Source: Salinicola rhizosphaerae
GTDB lineage: Bacteria; Pseudomonadota; Gammaproteobacteria; Pseudomonadales; Halomonadaceae
DNA: 64,000 nucleotides
Assembly: GCF_014652715.1 (NCBI RefSeq)
Contig: NZ_BMZI01000003.1
Coordinates: forward strand, 459,201 to 523,200
Direction of reading: 5' to 3'
The notes beneath the pieces were generated by a model that was not told the origin of the DNA, made no database searches, and was given only the letters and a program-made list of their open reading frames with translations. How positions within the stretch are numbered: the first letter of the stretch is position 1; each line of letters opens with the position of its first letter. The position numbers and the translations under genes were made by a program. Positions 42,784 to 50,877 of this stretch are shown piece after piece.

Positions 42784-44037
42784 CGCCGACGCATCGCCGG
42801 CGTCTGCCTCGCCATCGCCGCCGCGCTCTATGTCGCCGGTGTCTGCCTCGAGCGTGCGCATCCGGGCTTTGTCTGGCTGACCGCTTTTGCCGAGGCGGCG
42901 CTGATCGGCGGGATTGCCGACTGGTTCGCGGTCACCGCGCTGTTCCGGCATCCACTGGGGCTGAAGATTCCGCACACGGCGATCGTGCCGCGCAATCGCG
43001 CTCGCCTGGGCCGCAGTCTCTCTACCTTCATCCGCGAGAATTTCCTCGACGAGCAGTATGTCCGCGACAGCGTGGCACGCTTCGATCTCGCGGGCGCCCT
43101 GGTCGACTGGCTCTCTCGGCCCGCGCGGCAGCGCGCACTCGCCGAGCGGCTCGCCACGGCCCTGGCCGGCGCGCTCTCGGCAATACGCCAGGAAGCGGCA
43201 CGCACCTTTCTCGTTCAGGCGCTGCGCTACCAGCTCGGGCGTCTCGACAGTTCGCGAGCGCTGGCGTCCTCGCTGCAGGTCCTGGTGGCCGAGCGTCGCC
43301 ATCAGGCGCTGCTGGACGACAGTCTCAAGCGGCTGTCCGGCTGGCTGGCCGAGGAAGAAAACCAGGAGCGAGTGAAGCATTTCATCACCGACACGGTCTT
43401 CCGCCTGTTCAATCCCAAGGTGCTGGGCCGCGAGGTCAGCTTCAACCGCCTGGCCGGCTGGCTGATACGCGAGCGCATGGTCGAACAGAGCGCGCGCCTG
43501 ATCCAGGCCGTGAGCGAGGACCCTGAACACCCGTTGCGACATCATCTCGATCGCCAGTTCGCCGCCCTGATCGACGAGGTCCGCACCGACCCGAAGCTGC
43601 GCGAGCGACTCGACACCCTGCGCGACGATCTGCTCGCCAACGAACGCCTGGCCGATTGGCTCGGCGCGATGTGGGAAGACATCGCGGCCTGGCTGGCGAG
43701 CGATCTGACGTCTCCGGATTCCGAGGTGCGAGGCTACCTCGAGCGCTTCATCGGCTGGTACGCCGATTCGCTCCAAAGTGACCCGGCGGCTCGCCAATGG
43801 ATGAACGACCAGGCGCTGGCGATCATTCCACCGCTGGTACAACGCAGCGGCCCTCACGTCGATGCCTGGATCGAACGCTATCTGGAAAGTCTCGACAGCC
43901 GCGAGATCGTTACCCAGATCGAGAAGAACGTCGGTAACGATCTGCAATACATCCGCATCAACGGCACCCTGGTCGGCGGCCTGATCGGCGTGGCGATCCA
44001 TGCGCTGACGCAGCTGGCACTCTGGCTGGGCGGCTGA
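42775..44037 (+). CDS. DUF445-family inner-membrane protein
   Basis: 420 residues, the usual length. N-terminal helix (about 8-24), the family-typical FAEAALIGGIADWFAVTALFRHPLG (two parts, about 39-63), IPHTAIVPRNR, a long helical soluble region and a C-terminal membrane helix ending GVAIHALTQLALWLGG. Function is unknown in the family. Its start lies in a duplicated ATGTCTGAT sequence. Confidence 0.85.
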   Translation: MSDRRRIAGVCLAIAAALYVAGVCLERAHPGFVWLTAFAEAALIGGIADWFAVTALFRHPLGLKIPHTAIVPRNRARLGRSLSTFIRENFLDEQYVRDSVARFDLAGALVDWLSRPARQRALAERLATALAGALSAIRQEAARTFLVQALRYQLGRLDSSRALASSLQVLVAERRHQALLDDSLKRLSGWLAEEENQERVKHFITDTVFRLFNPKVLGREVSFNRLAGWLIRERMVEQSARLIQAVSEDPEHPLRHHLDRQFAALIDEVRTDPKLRERLDTLRDDLLANERLADWLGAMWEDIAAWLASDLTSPDSEVRGYLERFIGWYADSLQSDPAARQWMNDQALAIIPPLVQRSGPHVDAWIERYLESLDSREIVTQIEKNVGNDLQYIRINGTLVGGLIGVAIHALTQLALWLGG

Positions 44038-44322
44038 CGCCCGCGTGATGGGCTTGCCAGCTCGACATTCGTGACCTAACGGTGCGACAGCCAGTCGGCA
44101 GGCGCATCGGGCGAGTGTTCGATTCCCCTTGAGAAATCAAACCCGAGCTACCACGTTGTAGAGATGCAGGATAAACCCATCGTCATGCCAGTCGGCTGCC
44201 AACGGCAGCGCCGCCTATCGTTATCGCCAACGGTTGTTTCACGGCGGCCACGGGGCTCGGCAAGATGGGAATCCGATTCCTGGCTTCGATGAGAAGCCGC
44301 CACTGGCAACAAGGAGAGCGTC

Positions 44323-44958
44323 ATGGCTTTGCAACTCGGCGATACCGCCCCGGATTTCACCCAGGAAAGCACCGAGGGACCGATCAAGTTCCACGAATGG
44401 GCCGGTGACAACTGGGTCATTCTGTTTTCGCATCCCGCCGACTTCACGCCGGTCTGCACCACCGAACTGGGCGAAGTCTCGCGCCTGAAACCGGAATTCG
44501 AGCGTCGTAACGCCAAGGCGATCGGCCTTTCCGTCGATCCGCTCGACGATCACACCCGTTGGGTCGGCGACATCGAGGAGACTCAGGGCTGCGGTCTCAA
44601 CTTTCCGCTGCTGGCAGATGCCGACCGCAGCGTCAGTGAGAAGTACGGCATGATTCACCCCAACGCCAGCGGCACCAACACCGTGCGTTCGGTGTTCATC
44701 ATCGATCCCAACAAGACCGTGCGCCTGACGATCACCTATCCGCCCAGCACCGGCCGCAACTTCGCCGAGATCCTGCGCGTGCTCGATAGTCTGCAGCTGA
44801 CCGACAGCCACAAGGTCGCCACGCCGGTGAACTGGACCGACGGGGACGACGTTATCATCGTGCCCTCGATCGACAACGAGAAGGCCAAGGAACTCTTCCC
44901 CAACGGCTGGGACGAGAAAAAGCCTTACCTTCGCGTCACCAAGCAGCCGAACAAGTAA
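44323..44958 (+). CDS. 1-Cys peroxiredoxin (Prx6 type)
   Basis: 211 residues. Peroxidatic cysteine in DFTPVCTTEL (about 44-49) with the HPADFTP context, and the Prx6 C-terminal domain with GWDEKKPYLR; no resolving cysteine of the 2-Cys classes. Reduces peroxides in the cytoplasm. AAGGAGAG precedes ATG 44323. A 285-base spacer upstream holds its promoter; I see no clear operator. Followed by a strong terminator. Confidence 0.92.
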   Translation: MALQLGDTAPDFTQESTEGPIKFHEWAGDNWVILFSHPADFTPVCTTELGEVSRLKPEFERRNAKAIGLSVDPLDDHTRWVGDIEETQGCGLNFPLLADADRSVSEKYGMIHPNASGTNTVRSVFIIDPNKTVRLTITYPPSTGRNFAEILRVLDSLQLTDSHKVATPVNWTDGDDVIIVPSIDNEKAKELFPNGWDEKKPYLRVTKQPNK

Positions 44959-44976
44959 GCAAAAGGTTTGGCGAAA

Positions 44977-45012
44977 CGACAATGCCCGCGCTCGAGAGCG
45001 CGGGCATTGTCG
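44977..45012. terminator. Strong bidirectional hairpin
   Basis: Perfect 16-bp stem CGACAATGCCCGCGCT and its complement around a CGAG loop, 18 bases after the peroxiredoxin stop and 19 bases after the end of the small minus-strand gene. Confidence 0.88.
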
Positions 45013-45031
45013 CTGAAAAGCGGTACGCTAA

Positions 45032-45211
45032 TCAGCAGCGTGTGCAGTGCCTCGGCGACTTGTCGTGGCCCAGGCGCAGCACGCGCCGCGGCGAAGGCAA
45101 CCGCGCTGTCGGACGCACCAGCATCATCGACATGACGCGCACCACGTGCGCGAGCACGTAAACGGCAACGGCCATGAGGATCAACGCCTTGATGCGCCCT
45201 GAAATTTTCAC
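45032..45211 (-). CDS. 59-residue single-helix membrane protein
   Basis: Starts at GTG 45211 with an AAGGAG eight bases upstream, encoding KISGRIKALILMAVAVYVL..., one membrane helix (about 8-30), then a basic Arg-rich tail ending in cysteines (HCTRC). The open frame continues to 45328 but the ribosome site fixes the shorter form. Ends just before the bidirectional terminator. Function unknown. Confidence 0.6.
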   Translation of the reverse strand: MKISGRIKALILMAVAVYVLAHVVRVMSMMLVRPTARLPSPRRVLRLGHDKSPRHCTRC

Positions 45212-45361
45212 GCGGTCTCTCCTTGAATCGGGGTCTACGGGTAGGTGACGCCAAGGATAAGACCACACAACTGTGACGGAAAATTGAAGGCGTCGATAAT
45301 CGCCATATCGGGTATCGATGGCAGTCATCGAGATGCCGATCGGTCGCCGGGCTCTACCGGG

Positions 45362-46381
45362 TCAATTTCCCCGTAATCCCTCGAAGAAACTCACCGCATT
45401 CTGTTCCAGCCCTTCCAGATAATAGCCGCCCTCCTGCACTACCAGCGTGGGGAGATCGAGCGCATTAATCTCGCGGCCCAATCGGCCAAAGCCCTCGGTG
45501 GTGACCGCCACCTTGGCCTGCGGATCCTTCTCGTGGATATCGAAGCCGAGCGCCAGCACCAGTGCATCGGGCTCGAACAGTTCGATCGCCTGACGCGCCT
45601 CGGCCAGGCGCGCGAAAAAGACCGATTCCTGTGAGCCGTGCGGCATCGGTAGATTGAGGTTGTAGCCGACCCCCTCGCCCCGGCCGCGCTCGTCCTCGAA
45701 TCCGCAGACCGCCGGATAGAAATTGGTGGTGTCGCCGTGGATCGAGATGTACATCACGTCCGCGCGCGCGTAGAAGATCTCCTGCACACCCTGGCCGTGG
45801 TGCATGTCGGTATCGAGCACGACGATGCGCGGGAAGCGCGAGGTGAGATGCTGGGCGGCGATGGCGGCATTGTTGAGAAAGCAGAAGCCGCCGGCGGAAT
45901 CGATACCGGAATGATGCCCCGGCGGACGCGACAGCGTATAGGCGAAGCGTTCGCCTCCCATCAGCGCTTCGGCGGCACTGACGGCACTTTGCGCTGCCCA
46001 GTAGGCGGCCTTCCAGGTGTGCTCGCCCACCGGCGCACTGCCATCGGCTAGATAACGCGCCGCTTCGGCAAGAATCCCGCGCAGCGCATTGGGCGAACGC
46101 ACGAAGACGTTGGAAATCACCTCCTCGCCCCAATCCTCGCCCAGCTCATGCCAGCGTCGGTAGGCGCTCTCGAGAAAGCGCAGGTAAGGCAGCGAATGCA
46201 CGGCGCGCAGCGGGCCGACGCCGTGATCGACGGGCGCTTCGATGTCGAAGCCAAGCCGTCTCGCAGCCGCCAGCAGGTATTCGGCGCGCTCGCGCACCTC
46301 CTGAGGTTGGCGCATCCTGCCGCGGGAGAAGTATGTCTGCGGCTGATGCTTCAACTGATCGTCGTGAAAGAAGGTCTTCAT
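45362..46381 (-). CDS. Histone deacetylase-superfamily amidohydrolase (acetylpolyamine type)
   Basis: 339 residues. Active-site elements: RPPGHHSG (tandem histidines, about 152-159), the zinc ligands in LDTDMHHGQG (Asp and His, about 190) and ALGFDIHEKD (Asp about 284), and a C-terminal EGGYYLEGL tyrosine motif. The N-terminal FSRGRMRQPQE insertion and length fit bacterial acetylpolyamine amidohydrolases, which deacetylate N-acetylputrescine or cadaverine. Single gene; no polyamine genes adjoin it. Confidence 0.85.
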   Translation of the reverse strand: MKTFFHDDQLKHQPQTYFSRGRMRQPQEVRERAEYLLAAARRLGFDIEAPVDHGVGPLRAVHSLPYLRFLESAYRRWHELGEDWGEEVISNVFVRSPNALRGILAEAARYLADGSAPVGEHTWKAAYWAAQSAVSAAEALMGGERFAYTLSRPPGHHSGIDSAGGFCFLNNAAIAAQHLTSRFPRIVVLDTDMHHGQGVQEIFYARADVMYISIHGDTTNFYPAVCGFEDERGRGEGVGYNLNLPMPHGSQESVFFARLAEARQAIELFEPDALVLALGFDIHEKDPQAKVAVTTEGFGRLGREINALDLPTLVVQEGGYYLEGLEQNAVSFFEGLRGN

Positions 46382-46487
46382 GCGCTGTTATCCTTGTCGG
46401 TATTACGCTCGGCAACGAGCGTCTGCTGGCGCAGTGGCCAGCGCCTCTCGACTTCTGGCTCGCGATGTCTGGCTCTGGCACCGCTTT

Positions 46488-46585
46488 GGGCGCCTGAAAC
46501 GCACTTCGCGGCTCTGGGCGCCGTTGACTCCCGGCGCCGGCTACGGGCGCCTATGGCTCTTGGCGCGGCTTCGGGCGCCTTTAAC
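46488..46585. repeat. Degenerate 28-29-bp tandem repeat with GGGCGCC core
   Basis: GGGCGCC at 46488, 46516, 46545 and 46573 (spacings 28, 29, 28), each preceded by a GGCT-like stretch. It lies in the 203-base spacer before the end of the second hydroxyacid dehydrogenase gene. Related to the repeats at 3369 and 21482 by the GGCTACGGGCGCC element. Confidence 0.65.
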
Positions 46586-47532
46586 TAGTACCCCGCCTCG
46601 CGATCCACCAGACTCGTCGGCAGCCGCCCGGCGTCCAGCCCCTCGAGCGCCGCAGCGACCTCCTGAGCGACCTGCGCCGGCGTGGAGTCGCAGGCATCGT
46701 GCGGCGTGACCACGATCCGCTCATGGCGCCAGAACGGGTGACCCCGAGGCAGCGGCTCGACGGCGAAGACATCGAGCGACGCCCCCGCCAATTGGCCGCT
46801 GTCGAGCGCGGCCAGCAGATCTGCCTCGAGCAGATGTTCGCCGCGCCCGACGTGGATGAGTGCCCCACCACGCGGCAGGCAGGCGAAGAGATCCGCGTCG
46901 AGAATGCCTCGCGTCTGTGCGGTCAGCGGCAGCAGATTGATCAATATCTCGCTGCGCGCGGCGAGACGCTCGAGCGCCTCGCGCCCGCCGCTGAAGCCGG
47001 TCACGCCTGCGGGCACGTTGCGACCGCTGCGCGAGTAGATGGCGACGTCGTAGCCGAGTGCCAGCAGCGACTCGGCGACCGCACCGCCCATCTTGCCCGC
47101 CCCCATCAGACCGACCCGGATCTCGCTGGCATCCCGGTCCAGCAGATGTTCCCAGCGAGACAGACGCTGATTGGCCAGATAGTCGCCGAAACGACGGTGA
47201 TGCCACAGCACATGCCAGGTGACGAACCCCGCCATCATCTTTGCCTGCATCTCCCCGGCGATCCGCATCAGCGGCACGTCGCCGGGCAGGCTCGCGCTGG
47301 CGAGAATACCGTTGACGCCCGCCGCGATCGACGACACCAGGCGCAGGTTCGGATAGGGCCGGAAGGCGTCATCGTCCGGGTCCCAGGCCAGCGCGAACGC
47401 GATCGCAGCCGGATCGTCGACCGCCTCGGGGGGCATCAGTACGAGATTTGGCGCCGCGGCTTCGAACGCGGCCAGATAGGGCGCCATGATCGACGGCGTG
47501 CCCAGCACCACGCCGTGCAGAGGCTTTGCCAT
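46585..47532 (-). CDS. 2-hydroxyacid dehydrogenase, GhrA-like (copy 2)
   Basis: 315 residues, close paralog of the protein at 25011-25997: identical long stretches such as HVLWHHRRFGDYLANQR and GASLDVFAVEPLP. Nucleotide motif LMGAGKMGGAVA, catalytic Arg in HVGRGEH, Glu and His as in copy 1. ATG 47532 has GAGG upstream and starts two bases after the aldolase gene ends, so both are one operon. Likely reduces or oxidises a small 2-oxo/2-hydroxy acid linked to the aldolase reaction. Confidence 0.87.
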   Translation of the reverse strand: MAKPLHGVVLGTPSIMAPYLAAFEAAAPNLVLMPPEAVDDPAAIAFALAWDPDDDAFRPYPNLRLVSSIAAGVNGILASASLPGDVPLMRIAGEMQAKMMAGFVTWHVLWHHRRFGDYLANQRLSRWEHLLDRDASEIRVGLMGAGKMGGAVAESLLALGYDVAIYSRSGRNVPAGVTGFSGGREALERLAARSEILINLLPLTAQTRGILDADLFACLPRGGALIHVGRGEHLLEADLLAALDSGQLAGASLDVFAVEPLPRGHPFWRHERIVVTPHDACDSTPAQVAQEVAAALEGLDAGRLPTSLVDREAGY

Positions 47533-47534
47533 GC

Positions 47535-48302
47535 TCAACCCTCGAAATCGGGCTGGATTCGCGCCAGCAGGCGCAGATACGCCTCCCACTCGGGATCACG
47601 ATCACCGATGTCATGATCGGCATCCCACTTTTCGTACTGCTGCGCGGTGTGCTCGGCCAAGGCGTCGTCGGGCCGGCGAACTTTCATGCCGCTCGCCATC
47701 ACCGCGAGCTGAGCCTGGCAGCTGCGCTCCAGGTTGTGCATGCGCTTGAACGCCTCGCCCACGGTACGCCCGCAAACCAGCATGCCGTGATTGCGCAGCA
47801 CCATCACCGACTTGTCGCCGAGATCCGCCACCAGGCGCTCTCGCTCGGCCAGATCCAGGGCGATTCCTTCATAGTCGTGATACGCCGTGCGGCCGTGAAA
47901 CTCCATCGCCCACTGATTGAGTGGCAACAGCCCCTCTTCCAGGCAGGAGATCGCCACGCCGGCCACCGAATGGGTGTGCAGCACGCAGTGGACGTCCGGG
48001 CGCGCCTCGTGGATCGCACTGTGGATCGTGAACCCCGCCTTGTTGTACCCCGCGCTATCCGGGTCGTCGATCACGTGGCCATCGAGATCGATGGTGACCA
48101 GGTTGGCCGCCGTCACTTCCTCGAAGCGATAGCCATAGGGGTTGATCAGAAAATGCTCCTTGTTCGCCTCGGCGCGCGCAGAGATGTGCGTGTAGATGCT
48201 GTCGTCCAGACCAAAATGCGCGATCAGCCGATACGCTGCTGCCAGATCGCGGCGCGCCGCGCGCTTCTCGGCCGTCTGCGGGGCGTCGGTTGCCATGTTC
48301 AC
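47535..48302 (-). CDS. Class II aldolase/adducin-family protein
   Basis: 255 residues. Zinc-site histidines in HTHS (about 106-108) and a further NHGMLVCG histidine segment (about 167) identify the fuculose-aldolase/adducin fold. Starts at GTG 48302, with GGAGAG upstream; an ATG two codons later is possible. Precedes the GhrA-like gene. Divergent from the FCD-GntR regulator at 48424, with a palindrome between them. Substrate unknown; family members cleave sugar phosphates or act as decarboxylases. Confidence 0.85.
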   Translation of the reverse strand: MNMATDAPQTAEKRAARRDLAAAYRLIAHFGLDDSIYTHISARAEANKEHFLINPYGYRFEEVTAANLVTIDLDGHVIDDPDSAGYNKAGFTIHSAIHEARPDVHCVLHTHSVAGVAISCLEEGLLPLNQWAMEFHGRTAYHDYEGIALDLAERERLVADLGDKSVMVLRNHGMLVCGRTVGEAFKRMHNLERSCQAQLAVMASGMKVRRPDDALAEHTAQQYEKWDADHDIGDRDPEWEAYLRLLARIQPDFEG

Positions 48303-48354
48303 GTGGGCTCTCCGTTGTGATTGTCTCGAGGCTAACCTAGCAAGGCTTGCGCAA

Positions 48355-48366
48355 ACTGTCGACAGT
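48355..48366. promoter_or_regulatory. Candidate FCD-GntR operator ACTGTCGACAGT
   Basis: Perfect 12-bp palindrome in the 121-base divergent spacer between the aldolase operon and the GntR gene. Palindromes of the TTGTCGACAA class are common for FCD regulators. Confidence 0.55.
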
Positions 48367-48423
48367 CGACGATTATCGCGTCATTGCGCTAGCATGACAC
48401 CTCGAGACATCCAAAGAGCTTCC

Positions 48424-49107
48424 ATGACCGCAACGACCCAAGGCTTTGCCGCCATCCAGCAGCGCGACCTGGTCAATCAGATCGCCGACAGTCTGACCGA
48501 AGCCCTACTCAGAGGGGATTTCGCGCCGGGCGTTCACCTCGCCGAAGCGCAGCTCGCGCGGGACTTCGGTGTCAGCCGAGCTCCGGTTCGCGAGGCCGCA
48601 CGCCTGCTGGAAAGTCGCGGTATGCTGGTCTCTCAGCCGCGCCGCGGCTTTTTCGTGCGCACCTTCAGCGCCGAGGAGCTCGAGGATGTCTTCGATCTTC
48701 GCCTGTGCCTCGAGCGCCACGCGATCGGGCTGCTCGCCGGCCAGTTCTCCGAGTACAAGGAATCGGCGCTGACCCGCCAGCTCGACACCATGCGCCAGGT
48801 TGCCGAGCACGGCACCGCTGCCGAGCAGATCGAGGCCGACGTCGCCTTTCACCGCATGCTGTGCGAATTCAGCGGCAATCGTCGTTTGCTCAAGGTATTC
48901 GACGAGCTGTGCCACGAAATGCGCTTCTGCATCCTGTTGATCGGCCAGCTCTACGACGACCCGCGCCGCGTCGCCGACAGCCACCAGCCGGTGCTCGACG
49001 CCCTGCGCACCGGCGATGACGCCGCCTGCGAAGCCGCCATCGACTACCACATCGGCATCGCCCAGCAGCGTGTGGTGGAGATGTTTCGGGAGAGGGAGGG
49101 AATCTGA
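48424..49107 (+). CDS. GntR-family regulator, FCD subfamily
   Basis: 227 residues: winged helix (about 12-78, AQLARDFGVSRAPVREAARLLE) and an FCD domain (about 85-215) with metal-type histidines FHRML, DSHQP and IDYHIG. ATG 48424 is used; in-frame upstream codons overlap the promoter and the aldolase gene. Probably controls the divergent aldolase/2-hydroxyacid dehydrogenase operon and itself. Confidence 0.88.
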   Translation: MTATTQGFAAIQQRDLVNQIADSLTEALLRGDFAPGVHLAEAQLARDFGVSRAPVREAARLLESRGMLVSQPRRGFFVRTFSAEELEDVFDLRLCLERHAIGLLAGQFSEYKESALTRQLDTMRQVAEHGTAAEQIEADVAFHRMLCEFSGNRRLLKVFDELCHEMRFCILLIGQLYDDPRRVADSHQPVLDALRTGDDAACEAAIDYHIGIAQQRVVEMFREREGI

Positions 49108-49152
49108 TCCCCTGGCATGCGCCAGTCGACCGGCTCTCCCCCCCCTCAGCTT

Positions 49153-49172
49153 GTAATGAGACTGATTCGCGT
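49153..49172. promoter_or_regulatory. Candidate Fur box upstream of the sigma-factor gene
   Basis: AATGAGACTGATTCGC (49155-49170), an imperfect match to the gammaproteobacterial Fur consensus with the usual AATGA...GATT spacing, 47 bases before the ECF sigma gene. Fits iron repression of FecI-type regulators. Confidence 0.5.
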
Positions 49173-49218
49173 TTAAGGTAAGCCACCTAGCCTCCCTTAA
49201 CCCATCGAGTCACGTCTC

Positions 49219-49722
49219 ATGCCCGCCGACGCCGTCGCCATCGAGAGCCTCTATCGCGCGCATCACGGCTGGCTGCGGGGTTGGCTCACGCATCGCCTCG
49301 CGTGCTCGGAAAAAGCGGCGGATCTGGCTCAGGACACCTTCCTGCGTCTATTGACGCGACGATGTGCCTCGTTGGGCGAGGCACCGCGAGCCTTGCTCGT
49401 CACCATCGCGAAAGGGTTGGTCGTCGATCACTGGCGGCGCAGCGCGCTGGAGGTGGCCTACCGCGAGACATTGGCGGCGCTACCGGAAGATCAGACGCCC
49501 TCGCCGGAGGTCCAGCTCGAGGCGCTCGACCTGCTGGAGCGCCTGGCGGCACTGCTCGACGGTCTCGAACCCATGACCCGCGAGGCGTTTCTGCTGCGCC
49601 AGCTCGGCGGGCTGAGATACGCCGCCATCGCCACGCAACTTGGCGTTTCGACCCGCAGCGTCGAGCGCCATGTGCGCGAGGCGCTCTATCACTGCTATCG
49701 GCTGCGCTTCGCGGATGCGTGA
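49219..49722 (+). CDS. FecI-like ECF sigma factor
   Basis: 167 residues with region 2 (LAQDTFLRLLTRR, about 37-49) and region 4 helix-turn-helix (LRYAAIATQLGVSTRSVERH, about 132-151). Iron-starvation sigma factors of this group are activated through a FecR protein and a TonB receptor, both encoded immediately downstream. Overlaps the FecR gene by eight bases. Confidence 0.9.
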   Translation: MPADAVAIESLYRAHHGWLRGWLTHRLACSEKAADLAQDTFLRLLTRRCASLGEAPRALLVTIAKGLVVDHWRRSALEVAYRETLAALPEDQTPSPEVQLEALDLLERLAALLDGLEPMTREAFLLRQLGGLRYAAIATQLGVSTRSVERHVREALYHCYRLRFADA

Positions 49723-50695
49723 GTCGAGCGCCGCGCCTGCCGCCTCGGTCGTGCGACGCGCCATCGACTGGCATATCCAGCTCGAATCCAGCGCCGGCGC
49801 CGACCATGATCGAATTCGCACCCAGATCGCACGCTGGTGTGCCGAGCGCGAAGCACATGCGCTGGCCTGGGCGCGAATCGCGCGCTTGACCGGCGAATTC
49901 GACGACATGGTCCGACAGCTCCCCGAACCGAGCGCCAGTCTCGATATTCTGGGCCGAGCCGAGCGTGAGGTGGATCGCCGCCGCGCCATGAAGCTGATGC
50001 TGGGTGGCCTGGCGATCGGCGGTGCCGGGCTGTGGTTCGCTCGCCCCCGTTTGCCGTGGCAGGCGGATTACGTCACCGGTACCGGCGAGCAGCGCCATCT
50101 TCGACTCGACGATGGCACGTCGATCATGCTCAACACCGACTCGGCGCTGAATGTGGCGTTCACGCCGGATGAGCGCCGGCTGATCCTGAAAAGTGGCGAA
50201 ATCATGATCGAGAGCGGTCCGGATACGGGTAGCCCGCACCATCGTCCGCTGCGACTGAGCTGTCGTCATGGCATGTGCGAGGCTCTGGGAACCCGGTTCA
50301 GCGTGCGCGATGAGGCGACCTACAGTCAGTTGAGCGTCAGCGAGGGCCGCGTGGCGCTCGATCCGCTCGGCGCGGCGCGGCGCATCCTCGAGCGAGGCGA
50401 GACCGTGCGCTTCGACGGCACGACCTCGACGTCTGTCACCCGCCCGGTGCTCGATCCCGATGCCTGGAGCCGAGGTATGTTGGCGGTGCGCGATATACGC
50501 CTGGCGCGCTTTCTCAAAGAACTCGCGCGCTACCGGCATGGCGTCGTCGGCTGCGACGAGCGCATCGCTGACCTGCGCCTCTCCGGCGTCTTCCAGCTCG
50601 ATGATCAGGCACGGCTGCTGCGCCATCTCGAGCGCACGCTGCCGATCAGAATCGTGTCGCGTACGCGTTGGTGGGTCCGCGCCGAGCCTGCCTGA
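49715..50695 (+). CDS. FecR-like anti-sigma/signal transducer
   Basis: 326 residues. N-terminal cytoplasmic domain with AIDWHIQLESS (about 14-24, the DUF4880 region), one membrane helix (about 92-108, LGGLAIGGAGLWFA) and a periplasmic FecR domain (GTGEQRHLRLDDGTSIMLN, about 120-138). It carries the signal from the TonB receptor to the sigma factor. ATG 49715 overlaps the sigma gene; longer frame starts upstream lie inside it. Confidence 0.88.
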   Translation: MRESSAAPAASVVRRAIDWHIQLESSAGADHDRIRTQIARWCAEREAHALAWARIARLTGEFDDMVRQLPEPSASLDILGRAEREVDRRRAMKLMLGGLAIGGAGLWFARPRLPWQADYVTGTGEQRHLRLDDGTSIMLNTDSALNVAFTPDERRLILKSGEIMIESGPDTGSPHHRPLRLSCRHGMCEALGTRFSVRDEATYSQLSVSEGRVALDPLGAARRILERGETVRFDGTTSTSVTRPVLDPDAWSRGMLAVRDIRLARFLKELARYRHGVVGCDERIADLRLSGVFQLDDQARLLRHLERTLPIRIVSRTRWWVRAEPA

Positions 50696-50877
50696 GAAGC
50701 AAGCGGCGGGATTTTCCGATACGCCGGACATCCATCCGGCAGAGGGCAACCGGCCGATCCCCAAAACATTCGCGCTGGTGTGTCGGGTTTTTCGATCTCG
50801 TCCGGTATTCCCTGTAAGCACCTTGCGCAACGCGCGCCATTAACGGTGCCGCTATCCATCGACAGGGGAACGATTGC

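Noticed and set aside
42652-44001. 449-codon minus-strand open frame
   Set aside because: Antisense to the DUF445 gene; no recognisable protein features.
49400-50830. 476-codon minus-strand open frame
   Set aside because: Antisense to the FecI/FecR genes, which have clear family motifs.
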